Positions 8,149 to 15,955 of a DNA stretch of 32,268 bases are shown one piece after another (the first letter of the stretch is position 1; every line of letters begins with the position of its first letter). The notes below the pieces were generated by a model that was given only the letters and a program-made list of their open reading frames with translations, did not search any database and was not told the origin of the DNA. The stretch spans positions 1 through 32,268 of the forward strand of contig JAIEPY010000091.1 in NCBI GenBank assembly GCA_019748155.1, read 5' to 3'. Position numbers and translations under genes: made by a program. This DNA is from Burkholderiales bacterium. Its GTDB lineage: Bacteria > Pseudomonadota > Gammaproteobacteria > Burkholderiales > UBA11063.

Positions 8149-9378
8149 TTATTGCTTTATATTCGGAGTAATTTTTTGTTTTTTGAGGCGAAGGGCGTTA
8201 AGTTTAATAAACCCTTTAGCATCAGTTTGATCATAATCACCCAAACGATCCATACTAGCAACATCATGATCATAGAGTGAGTTTGGCGAATTTCTGCCAA
8301 GAATAATCACATTGCCTTTATACAGCGCTAAATGAACTACACCATTGATTGCCGCTATGTTTACCTGATTGGCTGCCATTAACATTTTCATTTCCGGACT
8401 GAACCAGAAACCGTTATAAATTAGTTGTGCAATTTTGGGTGCGGCGCAAGATTTAAGCAGGATAACTTCACGATCCAAGACCAGAGTTTCTAAATCCTGA
8501 TAAGCTTTATGGAGGATTGTTCCACCGGGAGTTTCATAAACACCGCGTGATTTCATTCCGACAAAGCGGCTTTCAACGATGTCAATTCTGCCAATCGCAT
8601 TGTTACCACCAATTTTATTCAGATAAGTAAATATTTCCAGTTGTGTGCCGCTGATTACTTTTTGGCTGGCGTGCTCAATGATTTTTATAGGTAGCCCATT
8701 ACTAAACTCAATACTAATTTCAAAGCTTTGATCGGGTGCATCTTGTGGCGCAAGAGTCTTTTTGAACATCTCAGCAGGTGGTGCTAATTCCGGATCTTCC
8801 AAGATACCTGCCTCATAGCTGGTATGCATTAGATTTTCATCAACACTATACGGTTTTTGTAAAGTAGAGGTAACTGGGATTCCTTGTTCAGTGGCATAAT
8901 TAAGTAAGTCAGTCCGTCCTTTAAATTGTGCCAAAAACTCGGGTTCTTTCCACGGGGCAATCACTTTAACTTCCGGCATGAATTGCATAAACACTAATTC
9001 AAAGCGGATTTGATCATTCCCTTTACCCGTTGCGCCATGTGAAATATTCTTAATCCCGTGCGCTATAGCATATTCCACCAGTTTTTTGGCAATTAGCGGA
9101 CGGGCAAGAGAAGTACCGAGTAAATAACGGTTTTCGTATAATGCACCGCTTTGCAGTGATGGATAAATATAGTCATTAACAAACTCTTCTTTGCAGTCTT
9201 CAATCACCACGGTTTTAGCACCAATTGCCAAGGCTTTGGCTTTAGCTGCCGCAAAATCTTCTTCCTGTCCAACATCAGCAATAAATGCGGTAACCTCGTA
9301 TCCTTTATTGAGTAACCATTTTAAAATTACTGAAGTATCCAAACCGCCACTGTATGCCAAAATTACTTGTTGTTGCAT
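8149..9378 (-). CDS. argG: Argininosuccinate synthase
   Basis: 409 residues. It condenses citrulline and aspartate with ATP to argininosuccinate. AYSGGLDTS at residues 8-16 is the N-type ATP pyrophosphatase loop. YENRYLLGTSLARP, SHGATGKGNDQ and DENLMHTSYEAGILE are the aspartate/citrulline-binding signatures. GMKSRGVYETPGGTIL and the LRLKK tail near the C-terminus complete the family pattern. Length and text fit the ~400-residue form shared by humans and many bacteria. AGGAG lies 6 nt before the ATG. The junction to argH upstream holds palindromic repeat copy A, and the one to carA downstream holds the 44-nt hairpin. Confidence 0.96.
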   Translation of the reverse strand: MQQQVILAYSGGLDTSVILKWLLNKGYEVTAFIADVGQEEDFAAAKAKALAIGAKTVVIEDCKEEFVNDYIYPSLQSGALYENRYLLGTSLARPLIAKKLVEYAIAHGIKNISHGATGKGNDQIRFELVFMQFMPEVKVIAPWKEPEFLAQFKGRTDLLNYATEQGIPVTSTLQKPYSVDENLMHTSYEAGILEDPELAPPAEMFKKTLAPQDAPDQSFEISIEFSNGLPIKIIEHASQKVISGTQLEIFTYLNKIGGNNAIGRIDIVESRFVGMKSRGVYETPGGTILHKAYQDLETLVLDREVILLKSCAAPKIAQLIYNGFWFSPEMKMLMAANQVNIAAINGVVHLALYKGNVIILGRNSPNSLYDHDVASMDRLGDYDQTDAKGFIKLNALRLKKQKITPNIKQ

Positions 9379-9419
9379 GATAGTCTCCTAAAAATTTAAT
9401 TTAAATATTTGTGTCTTTG

Positions 9420-9600
9420 GTTTTAGGGCTTGAGTAAACTCTACCGCTCAAAAGTTACGAATTTAAGAGTTTGTATTTCCTGAGAACTATTTTGCGAAAA
9501 ACTCGCTAACGCTCAAACAATTCGCAAAATAACGTTCTTGGCGTCAACAAACTCTAAAATTCTCCACTATTCGCTTTAAAGTTTACTCAAACCCTAAAAC
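9420..9600. repeat. Long palindromic repeat, copy A (argG-argH junction)
   Basis: Arms 9420-9440 and 9580-9600 pair at 20 of 21 positions. 9459-9474 and 9547-9562 pair at 15 of 16. 9482-9498 pairs with 9521-9539 with a short bulge. The apical loop is 9499-9520. The central 120 nt (9451-9570) align without gaps to copy B (10991-11110) with 11 differences. The outermost arms are unrelated in sequence between the copies although each copy is palindromic. It fills almost the whole gap between argG and argH in the same orientation as copy B. Confidence 0.9.
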
Positions 9601-9627
9601 AATTAAACCATTTTATACGCTAAAAAA

Positions 9628-10929
9628 TTAAAATTTAAACTGCTTTAACTCCTCTATTCGATTTTTGATAGAATCTAAACCAAGATTGCCTGTTGCGCCG
9701 AGGTGGGTTTTTGCCAAAATATTTTGCAATGGATCATTTAATCCTGAATTTTGCAAATTCGCTGCAACTTGTCCATAAGCATCGCGGAACGGCACACCTT
9801 GCACCGCAAGCTGCAAGGCATAATCGGTTGCAAATACTTCCGGGGTAAATCCCGCCAAACATTTTTCTTGGTTGGCACTAACTTGCGCCATAATGATTGC
9901 GACTACTTCCAGAGTTTGCCCAACAATATCTAAGCTATCAAATAATGGACGCTTGGTTTCCTGTAAATCGCGGTTATAGCCAGAAGGTAGCGCGCGCGAA
10001 ATTTCCATGACTTGCCAGAGATTTGCCATTACCGTAGCACTTTTGGCACGAATCAGTTCAAACGGATCAGGGTTTTTCTTATTTGGCATTAAGCTGCTAC
10101 CCGGGCAAAACTCCTGCGGTAAATTGAGATAAGCCATCTCAGGTGCGCTAAACAAAATCACGTCAGTCGCGAGTTTGGATAAATCCAGCATAATCTGACT
10201 TAGTCCATGAATAATCACACTTTCAAATTTACCGCGGCTATTATTGGCATAGAGTACATTATTTTGCATTTTGGCAAAACCAAGTAAATCACTGCATAGC
10301 TGACGGTCAATCGGTAATGATACGCCATAACTAGCGGCAGAACCAAGCGGTGATTGATCGATGAGTTTATAACTGTCAATTACGAGTGTTGCATCATCAA
10401 GCAATGATTCAAGTAAAGCACCCATCCATAAGCCCATTGATGAAGGCATCGCTTTTTGATAATGTGTTCGTCCAACATAAGGAATATTTTGGTACTTAAC
10501 CGCAAAATCATGCAAAACTTCCATAGTTGCAATTAGCTTAGCCATAATTGTCCGTAGTTCATGCTTACTATATAAGCGCAGCGCAGTTAACACCTGATCA
10601 TTACGAGAGCGTGCAGTATGAATTTTCTTACCGATGTCACCCAGCGCATTTACCAGATAATTTTCAATTGCAGTATGGATGTCTTCCTGTGAGTTTTCGA
10701 TAGTGAATTGACCATTATCAACTAGTTCAAGAATCTCACCGAGCGTTGTAACCAGCTGTTCACATTCAACTGCGCTAAGTATGCCGATTGATGAGAGCAT
10801 CTTGGCATGAGCAATACTCGCAATGCAGTCATACCGCGCAATCCGCAAATCTAATAGGGGATCATCGCCAGTCATAAAATCTTCAACTATCTGATTTAAT
10901 TGATAGCCTTTAGCCCAAAGCTTAGTCAT
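9628..10929 (-). CDS. argH: Argininosuccinate lyase
   Basis: 433 residues of the fumarase/aspartase superfamily. It splits argininosuccinate into arginine and fumarate, the last step of the pathway. TARSRNDQ at 106-113, THYQKAMPSS from 155 and the signature GSSLMPNKKNPD at 277-288 identify it; the serine of GSS is the catalytic base in the family. The THYQKAMPSS segment differs from the usual THLQxAQP text, and the protein is slightly shorter than E. coli ArgH (about 457 residues as I recall). A strong Shine-Dalgarno (AGGTGGAG) precedes the ATG. It is the only gene here flanked on both sides by copies of the long palindromic repeat. Confidence 0.95.
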   Translation of the reverse strand: MTKLWAKGYQLNQIVEDFMTGDDPLLDLRIARYDCIASIAHAKMLSSIGILSAVECEQLVTTLGEILELVDNGQFTIENSQEDIHTAIENYLVNALGDIGKKIHTARSRNDQVLTALRLYSKHELRTIMAKLIATMEVLHDFAVKYQNIPYVGRTHYQKAMPSSMGLWMGALLESLLDDATLVIDSYKLIDQSPLGSAASYGVSLPIDRQLCSDLLGFAKMQNNVLYANNSRGKFESVIIHGLSQIMLDLSKLATDVILFSAPEMAYLNLPQEFCPGSSLMPNKKNPDPFELIRAKSATVMANLWQVMEISRALPSGYNRDLQETKRPLFDSLDIVGQTLEVVAIIMAQVSANQEKCLAGFTPEVFATDYALQLAVQGVPFRDAYGQVAANLQNSGLNDPLQNILAKTHLGATGNLGLDSIKNRIEELKQFKF

Positions 10930-10964
10930 AATTTTTCTCCACCTTTTATATATTTGAATCTTTC

Positions 10965-11135
10965 ATGCTACAAAATTAATTTACCACTCGAAAGTTACGA
11001 AGCTAAGAGTTTGTATTTCCTTAGAACTATTTTGCGAAAAACTCGCTAACGCTCAGACAGTTCGCAAAATTACGTTCTTAGCGTCAACAAATTCTAAGCT
11101 TCTCCACTACTCGTTAAAAATTAATTTTGTAGCAT
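10965..11135. repeat. Long palindromic repeat, copy B (argH-argC junction)
   Basis: Outer arms 10965-10982 and 11118-11135 pair perfectly over 18 bp. The inner stem 10999-11014 with 11087-11102 and the apical stem around 11022-11038 with 11061-11079 match copy A. In the inner stem copy A has GAATTT...AAATTC and copy B has GAAGCT...AGCTTC, a double compensatory change that keeps pairing. The loop text ACTCGCTAACGCTCA is identical in both copies. It occupies nearly all of the gap between argH and argC. Confidence 0.9.
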
Positions 11136-11143
11136 AAAATTGG

Positions 11144-12196
11144 TTAAGGATAAACTGCCAAAGCGGTTAAACCTGTGGCTTCGGGTAACTGATACATCAG
11201 GTTCATATTTTGCACCGCTTGCCCAGATGCGCCTTTGAGCAGATTATCAATCACACTAACCACAACCAAATAATTAGTTCTTGGATCAAGATGTAAACTA
11301 ATCTGGCAGAAATTAGTTCCAATTACCGCTTTAACACCGCTGCGTTCCTGATTATTGAGTACAACAAAATAACTATCCTGATAATACTCGGTGTAGAGCT
11401 GGCTAATTTGCTTCAAATCATGCCTTGCATTTAATGGGCAGTAGGCAGTCACCATCAAACCCCGTGGAATCGGAATTAAATGCGGTGTAAACTGAATCAT
11501 CAGTTCTTTTCTTGCCAGTTTGCCAAGCTCCTGCTCAATTTCGGGGGTATGGCGATGAATTCCACCCACTTGGTAAGCGGTGAAATTATTACTGGTTTCA
11601 CAAAAATGAGTAGCAAGACTCAAACTCCGCCCGGCACCTGATACCCCTGATTTGGCATCAATGATAATTGGTGCGGCAGATAAATTCAGCAATTTATTTT
11701 TAAGTAGTGGTGCTAGAGCCAATAACGTTGCAGTTGGATAACAACCCGGGTTTGCAATCAAATTCGCGCCAGCAATTTGCTCACGATAACCAATTTCAGC
11801 TAAGCCATAAACCGCTTGAGTCAACAATGCACTATTTGCTGCGGGGTGCTGATACCATTGTTCATAAGTTTTGCCATCATTTAAACGTAAATCAGCACTC
11901 AAATCAATTACTTTGCAACTATGTTGTAATAATTCAGCAGAGATAGCAGCCGCTTTCGTATGCGGGAGTGCTAAAAAAACAATATCACTTTGCTGTGCCA
12001 ATTGCGTAAGATTCAGGCTGACAAATTGGTGCATGAGATGAGCTAAATGTGGAAAAACCTGCGTTAATTCTTGCTGTTGATAAGTTTCAGAGACCAAATG
12101 CGCCAATTCTACCTGTGGGTGAGCACTAAGTAAACGAATTAACTCCACTCCGGTGTAACCAGATGCGCCAATAATCGAGGCTTTGATTTTCTTCAT
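11144..12196 (-). CDS. argC: N-acetyl-gamma-glutamyl-phosphate reductase
   Basis: 350 residues. It reduces N-acetylglutamyl phosphate to the semialdehyde with NADPH. GASGYTG at 10-16 is the Rossmann nucleotide-binding loop. Cys152 in NPGCYPTA is the catalytic cysteine. The later HxHxPE segment (GGIHRHTPEIE) is the expected second signature. The length is that of the type 1 (long) ArgC. Its ATG overlaps the argB TGA by 4 nt, indicating translational coupling. Repeat copy B lies immediately downstream. Confidence 0.95.
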   Translation of the reverse strand: MKKIKASIIGASGYTGVELIRLLSAHPQVELAHLVSETYQQQELTQVFPHLAHLMHQFVSLNLTQLAQQSDIVFLALPHTKAAAISAELLQHSCKVIDLSADLRLNDGKTYEQWYQHPAANSALLTQAVYGLAEIGYREQIAGANLIANPGCYPTATLLALAPLLKNKLLNLSAAPIIIDAKSGVSGAGRSLSLATHFCETSNNFTAYQVGGIHRHTPEIEQELGKLARKELMIQFTPHLIPIPRGLMVTAYCPLNARHDLKQISQLYTEYYQDSYFVVLNNQERSGVKAVIGTNFCQISLHLDPRTNYLVVVSVIDNLLKGASGQAVQNMNLMYQLPEATGLTALAVYP

Positions 12197-12996
12197 GATA
12201 ATTGTTCCTTAGAGACAGTCGTGCCAACGGCTTGATTATGTTGCAATAATTCAATTAATAAATGTGGCGTATTGCCATTAAGAATATGTGCTGTTTTTAC
12301 TCCCGCTTCAACTGCTTGAACGCAGGCGCTTAATTTGGGGCGCATTCCGCTATTAACGACACCTTCAGTTGCCAGTAATTGCATAGCATATGAACTATCC
12401 ATTTCAGCAAGCAAACTTGTTGGGTCAGGGTAATTGGTATAATAACCATCAATATCACTTAGTAAAATTAATTTTTCTGCTTGCAGGCTACTTGCAATTG
12501 CAGCAGCTGCCAGATCAGCATTCGTATTGAGGGTGATACTTTCTTTAACAGCTAACGGTGCAATTAATGGGGTTATTCCCAGCGCTAATAACTGAGTTAT
12601 AACTTTGTGATTTACCTGAGTAATTTCACCAACAAACCCCAGTTTGTTCTGATCAACAAATTTACCTTGCAACAGCTTGACATCATGCCCAGATAGTCCT
12701 AATGCCGAAATCCCAGCTTGATTAAACTGCTGTGCCAAGATAGCATTAGTTTTACCAAGCAATGCCATTTGCGTGACTGTCAAAATTTCTGCGCTGGTAA
12801 CCCGTAGGCCATTGACAAACTCAGAGCTAATATTTAATTTTTGGCATAATTGATTGATATCCGGACCGCCACCATGAACAACTACGATACTATAGCCACT
12901 CTTTTGTAGCTGCTGGATATCTTCAATCAAGCTATTTAACTCAACTTGATTGTTGACGATGGAATCACCACATTTTAGAACTAATAAGTTTTTCAT
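12193..12996 (-). CDS. argB: Acetylglutamate kinase
   Basis: 267 residues of the amino-acid kinase family. It phosphorylates N-acetylglutamate. LKCGDS at 8-13 replaces the more usual KxGG(S) nucleotide loop, HGGGP lies at 41-45, GLRVTS near 63 binds substrate, and NTNADLAAAAIA and LLSDIDGYY are family motifs. It lacks the extra N-terminal helix described for arginine-inhibited hexameric NAG kinases, so it looks closer to the E. coli-type short form and may not be the main feedback point; that is inference. It starts 3 nt after argJ and overlaps argC by 4 nt. Confidence 0.94.
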   Translation of the reverse strand: MKNLLVLKCGDSIVNNQVELNSLIEDIQQLQKSGYSIVVVHGGGPDINQLCQKLNISSEFVNGLRVTSAEILTVTQMALLGKTNAILAQQFNQAGISALGLSGHDVKLLQGKFVDQNKLGFVGEITQVNHKVITQLLALGITPLIAPLAVKESITLNTNADLAAAAIASSLQAEKLILLSDIDGYYTNYPDPTSLLAEMDSSYAMQLLATEGVVNSGMRPKLSACVQAVEAGVKTAHILNGNTPHLLIELLQHNQAVGTTVSKEQLS

Positions 12997-12999
12997 GAT

Positions 13000-14223
13000 T
13001 TACGTCCGATACGCTGCGTTGATTTTTACATAATCATAGGTTAAATCACAGCCCCACGCCGTAGCGCTATGTTCACCTAAACCTAAATCAAGGTTAATAT
13101 TCACTTCTTTATTTTGCAGAAGTTTTAACGCCTCATCTTCCGAGAACTCCAATGGCATACCATGTTTGAAGAGCATTAATTTTTCGAGTGAAATATTTAG
13201 TTTATTGGGATTAATTGCGGCATTGGCATAGCCTGCAGCACAGGCAATTCGCCCCCAATTGGCATCATTGCCAAAAACCGCGGCTTTAACCAATGAGGAT
13301 GAAACCACTGATTTGGCAACAAGTTTGGCTTGTTTATCACTTTTAGCGCCAGAAACATTTACCGCGATTAAGGTGGTAGCACCTTCACCATCGGTGGCAA
13401 TTTGTTTGGATAAACTAATGCATAAGCAAAGTAAACCTTCATAGAATAATTGCCAGTCCGGATGATTAATATCCTCAATTGCTGTGTTTGCGGCACATTT
13501 ATTTGCCATCACCAAAACCATGTCATTAGTTGAGGAGTCACCATCGACACTAATCATATTAAAAGAATTATTCACCGCTTTGCTTAGCGCTATTTGTAAT
13601 GCTGCCGCGCTAATATCGGCATCAGTGGTAATGAACCCAAGCATAGTTGCCATATTAGGGTGGATCATTCCCGAACCTTTTGCCATGCCGCCAATTTTGA
13701 TAATGCTCCCATCGCTTAGCGTCACTGCCAAAGCAGCTTGTTTGGCAAAAGTATCGGTAGTCATAATTGCTTTGGCTGCTTCTTGATCTTCCGCTGAGTC
13801 AAGCTTGGCGCTTAGTTTAGGGATTGAAGTCAGGATTTTTTCAATCGGTAGGGTAACGCCAATTACTCCGGTGCTAGCAACGCCAATTAATGTATTATCA
13901 ATTTTTAATTCTTTGGCTAAGGCAATAGCAGTTTGTTTGGCATGCTGTGTACCAAGCTTACCGGTACAGGCATTGGCATTGCCACTATTAGTAATAATCG
14001 CTTGCAAATATCCTGATTTAAGGTGTTTTTTAGTGAGTAATAATGGAGCGGCTTTAACCTGATTTCTGGTGAAGACTCCTGCTGCGATAGCTGGCACTTT
14101 GCTATAGATCAATGATAAATCCAGCTTATGTGATTTCTTGATTCCGGCTGAAACTCCTGCAGCTTTGAAACCTTGTGGCGCGCAGACATTTTGATCGGGA
14201 ATTAGTGTAATAAATTTACTCAT
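13000..14223 (-). CDS. argJ: Bifunctional ornithine acetyltransferase / N-acetylglutamate synthase
   Basis: 407 residues. It transfers acetyl from N-acetylornithine to glutamate and, in bifunctional forms, also from acetyl-CoA. This makes the pathway cyclic and explains why no argA or argE is present in the cluster. TNSGNANACTG (78-88), KGSGMIHPNMATML (183-196) and VDGDSSTNDM are diagnostic. Self-cleavage is expected between Ala192 and Thr193, with Thr193 as the nucleophile, giving alpha and beta chains. Whether it is mono- or bifunctional cannot be told from sequence. Its Shine-Dalgarno AGGAG lies in the last argF codons, 3 nt of gap separating the genes. Confidence 0.95.
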   Translation of the reverse strand: MSKFITLIPDQNVCAPQGFKAAGVSAGIKKSHKLDLSLIYSKVPAIAAGVFTRNQVKAAPLLLTKKHLKSGYLQAIITNSGNANACTGKLGTQHAKQTAIALAKELKIDNTLIGVASTGVIGVTLPIEKILTSIPKLSAKLDSAEDQEAAKAIMTTDTFAKQAALAVTLSDGSIIKIGGMAKGSGMIHPNMATMLGFITTDADISAAALQIALSKAVNNSFNMISVDGDSSTNDMVLVMANKCAANTAIEDINHPDWQLFYEGLLCLCISLSKQIATDGEGATTLIAVNVSGAKSDKQAKLVAKSVVSSSLVKAAVFGNDANWGRIACAAGYANAAINPNKLNISLEKLMLFKHGMPLEFSEDEALKLLQNKEVNINLDLGLGEHSATAWGCDLTYDYVKINAAYRT

Positions 14224-14226
14224 GAT

Positions 14227-15249
14227 TTATGCTCCTAGTTGATTGTGATTAGGGGTGCCCAAGGTTGCGACTAAAATTGCTTTAATGCTATGCAGGCGAT
14301 TTTCGGCTTCACTAAAGACGATGGAATGTTTGCTGCGAAAGACTTCATCACTAACTTCGCGAACATCCACGCCAAAATTTTGTGACGCATCACTAACAAA
14401 TTTAGTTTGACAATCATGAAAAGCTGGTAAACAATGCATAAATAAAACTTCTGGATTATTAGTTTGCTTAAGCATATCCATCGTGATTTGGTAATCTTTG
14501 AGTAAATTTGCCCGGTTCACAATCTGATCTTCTTCACCCATCGACACCCACACATCGGTATAAATTACATCTGCACTAGCCAAACAAGCAGGATCAGAAC
14601 TAACTTCGATGGTTGCTCCGTTTTCTTTAGCACAGGCGAGGGCTTTATTTAAACTTTCCGGTGCAGGATGAAGTTCTGAGGGGCCATAAGCCACGAAGTG
14701 CATCCCCATTTTGGCACAACCATACATCCAGGCATTTGCCATATTGTTTCTGGTATCCCCAACATAAACTACCTTAACTTGATTTAAGGGCTTGTGAGGT
14801 AATGCTTCTTCAATCGTCATTAGATCCGCCAATATTTGCGTCGGGTGATCTTCATCGGTTAAGCCATTGTATACTGGAATGCCAGAATATTTTGCCAAGT
14901 CTTCAACTGTTTTTTGACTATAACCACGAAATTCAATCCCATGGTAAAAACCCGCCAGAACTCGTGCGGAATCTTCTACCGATTCTTTTTTGCCAAACTG
15001 GGAACTTGAGATATCAATAAAACTTGGATGTCCGCCTTCTTCTATGACACCAATTTCAAAAGCACATCTGGTTCTGGTCGAAGTTTTTTCAAATAATAAC
15101 GCAATGTTCTTACCCCGGAGGCTACTGCCAATAATTCCCTGCTGGCGTTTTTGTTTTAGTTGATGGGATAAATCTAATAAATAACGAATTTCAGCTGGTG
15201 AAAAATCAAGCAAGGTTAAAAAACTTCTACAGTGTAGATCAATTGTCAT
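14227..15249 (-). CDS. argF: Ornithine carbamoyltransferase (anabolic)
   Basis: 340 residues. It joins ornithine and carbamoyl phosphate to citrulline. FEKTSTRTR (residues 53-61) binds carbamoyl phosphate, DEDHPTQ lies near the active site, and FMHCLPAFHD carries the catalytic cysteine. The text is close to E. coli ArgF/ArgI. The carbamate-kinase and arginine-deiminase genes that accompany catabolic versions are absent, so it is anabolic. It is the first structural gene of the cluster, preceded by a 420-nt hairpin-rich leader. AGGA lies about 10 nt upstream of the ATG. Confidence 0.95.
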   Translation of the reverse strand: MTIDLHCRSFLTLLDFSPAEIRYLLDLSHQLKQKRQQGIIGSSLRGKNIALLFEKTSTRTRCAFEIGVIEEGGHPSFIDISSSQFGKKESVEDSARVLAGFYHGIEFRGYSQKTVEDLAKYSGIPVYNGLTDEDHPTQILADLMTIEEALPHKPLNQVKVVYVGDTRNNMANAWMYGCAKMGMHFVAYGPSELHPAPESLNKALACAKENGATIEVSSDPACLASADVIYTDVWVSMGEEDQIVNRANLLKDYQITMDMLKQTNNPEVLFMHCLPAFHDCQTKFVSDASQNFGVDVREVSDEVFRSKHSIVFSEAENRLHSIKAILVATLGTPNHNQLGA

Positions 15250-15301
15250 GATAGTAACATCCTATGCAGATTAGGAATAATTACTTAGGTGCAACCGTGT
15301 T

Positions 15302-15427
15302 TATACTCATCGTCTTTGAATCTTGCCATTTGTCGTGCTTCAAAAAAGACTTGTCTTGTACATCTGTGTACATTTTTTCATCTTTTTTTCAGTACTCCGT
15401 ATCCAAGAATTAAATCCTGCGAGTATA
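15302..15427 (-). promoter_or_regulatory. Long leader hairpin upstream of argF
   Basis: Nested arms: TATACTC (15302-15308) with GAGTATA (15421-15427); TCTTG (15321-15325) with CAAGA (15404-15408); 15335-15349 with 15381-15395 (A/T-rich, two mismatches); and an apical TGTACA/TGTACA stem at 15357-15372 with loop TCTG. The layout (outer arm, internal loop, middle arm, internal loop, inner arm) resembles repeats A and B, although the sequence is not clearly homologous. On the plus strand the apical stem is followed by six T's. It covers most of the region just upstream of argF and would be the proximal mRNA leader if transcription starts near 15420. Confidence 0.5.
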
Positions 15428-15432
15428 TATAA

Positions 15433-15447
15433 CATAATGAAATTATG
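15433..15447. promoter_or_regulatory. Dyad operator candidate upstream of argF
   Basis: CATAATGAAATTATG is a perfect 6-bp inverted repeat with a 3-nt centre. It lies next to TATATA on the minus strand (15426-15431), a possible -10 element for argF. It only partly resembles the ArgR box (consensus TGAAT-4-ATTCA), so a repressor site is plausible but its owner is uncertain. Confidence 0.35.
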
Positions 15448-15500
15448 CTGAACTATGGATGTAGTAAATATTTTGCTTAAACAAAATCTACAACAGGGAG

Positions 15501-15653
15501 CCTAAAATTTCAGAATGTTTTAGGTTTAAATAGCTTGCATCAAAAAAATATAATTATGCTATCAAGCTAAGTAATTATTACTAAAACTTTAAATTTATAA
15601 ATTTGGAAAATAGTGTTTACTAACCCAGATGATAAAGGCTATCTCTGATTAGT
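15501..15653 (-). promoter_or_regulatory. Three hairpins in the distal argF leader
   Basis: 15619-15653 folds into about 14 bp (ACTAA..C/G..TTAGT, AGA/TCT, GATA/TATC) with small bulges, starting 17 nt after the stop of the 40-aa ORF. 15531-15569 has TAGCTTG/CAAGCTA arms with a T7 run in its loop. 15501-15524 has CCTAAAA/TTTTAGG arms. None has a canonical U-tract after it in the minus direction. They could act as attenuator or processing structures. Confidence 0.4.
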
Positions 15654-15669
15654 TATTGTGAAAATAAGA

Positions 15670-15792
15670 TTAGCGTCGTCGAGAAGAGGGGGTAGAAGGT
15701 TGAGCAATAGTATTGTTAAATAACGAAATTGTGTTTTGTACTTGCTGGACAAATTCCATTTGTAAAATCTGGAGTAATTGTGCTGACTTCAT
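15670..15792 (-). CDS. 40-aa ORF ending in three arginines; candidate arginine leader peptide
   Basis: ATG at 15792, TAA at 15670-15672. The peptide begins MKSAQLLQILQM and ends QPSTPSSRRR; the final codons are CGA CGA CGC TAA. AAAGG lies 8 nt before the ATG, and a near-consensus promoter lies about 55 nt upstream, so it is very likely expressed. Residues 1-30 could form an amphipathic helix with many Gln; 31-40 are a Pro/Ser/Arg tail. It is the first ORF upstream of argF on the same strand, and no clear terminator lies between. A run of Arg codons directly before the stop, followed 17 nt later by a hairpin, is what a ribosome-stalling arginine leader would look like. It could instead be an unrelated small protein. 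Confidence 0.6.
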   Translation of the reverse strand: MKSAQLLQILQMEFVQQVQNTISLFNNTIAQPSTPSSRRR

Positions 15793-15844
15793 GAATCAGA
15801 CCTTTCATTTAAAAAGAGGTTACTTTAAAAAGCTAAGTGGGGGA

Positions 15845-15874
15845 ATTGTAACAAGATAAATTTGTATTTGTCAA
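15845..15874 (-). promoter_or_regulatory. Near-consensus sigma70 promoter for the 40-aa ORF / arginine leader
   Basis: On the minus strand, TTGACA (15869-15874) and TACAAT (15845-15850) are separated by 18 nt. Transcription would start near 15838, giving a 5' UTR of about 46 nt before the small ORF. This UTR contains two direct copies of TTAAAAAG (read on the plus strand). Confidence 0.75.
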
Positions 15875-15926
15875 GTCATTTTTTACATTTATAGTAGATT
15901 AGGCACAATAAAGCCACAAATGCAAC

Positions 15927-15955
15927 TTGACAAGTTAGAATTATTTCATTACAAT
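15927..15955 (+). promoter_or_regulatory. Near-consensus sigma70 promoter with no nearby gene
   Basis: TTGACA (15927-15932), 17-nt spacer, TACAAT (15950-15955). Start would be near 15962, some 270 nt before the next plus-strand gene. It may make a small RNA ending near the T7 run at 16098-16104, or a long leader for the gene at 16234. Confidence 0.65.

Noticed and set aside
9420-11135. Palindromic repeats as integron attC sites
   Set aside because: No integrase, the repeats sit inside a normal operon, and the conserved RYYYAAC/GTTRRRY core sites are not positioned as in attC.
9420-11135. Repeats as a CRISPR or ordinary transposon ends
   Set aside because: Only two copies with a gene between them, in the same orientation, and no transposase or clear target-site duplications.
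13259-14062. Plus-strand open frames opposite argJ
   Set aside because: They mirror the codon bias of argJ on the other strand, lack ribosome sites and resemble no family.
15281-15373. 30-codon ORF on the minus strand inside the argF leader hairpin
   Set aside because: No good ribosome site, no arginine codons, and it lies wholly within the stem region; likely chance.
15357-15378. TGTACA hairpin plus T6 as a plus-strand intrinsic terminator
   Set aside because: No plus-strand transcript is evident upstream, and the stem is part of the larger leader hairpin.
15433-15447. Calling the dyad a true ArgR box
   Set aside because: Half-sites CATAAT/ATTATG and 3-nt centre do not fit the TGAAT-4-ATTCA consensus well, so I list it only as an operator candidate.
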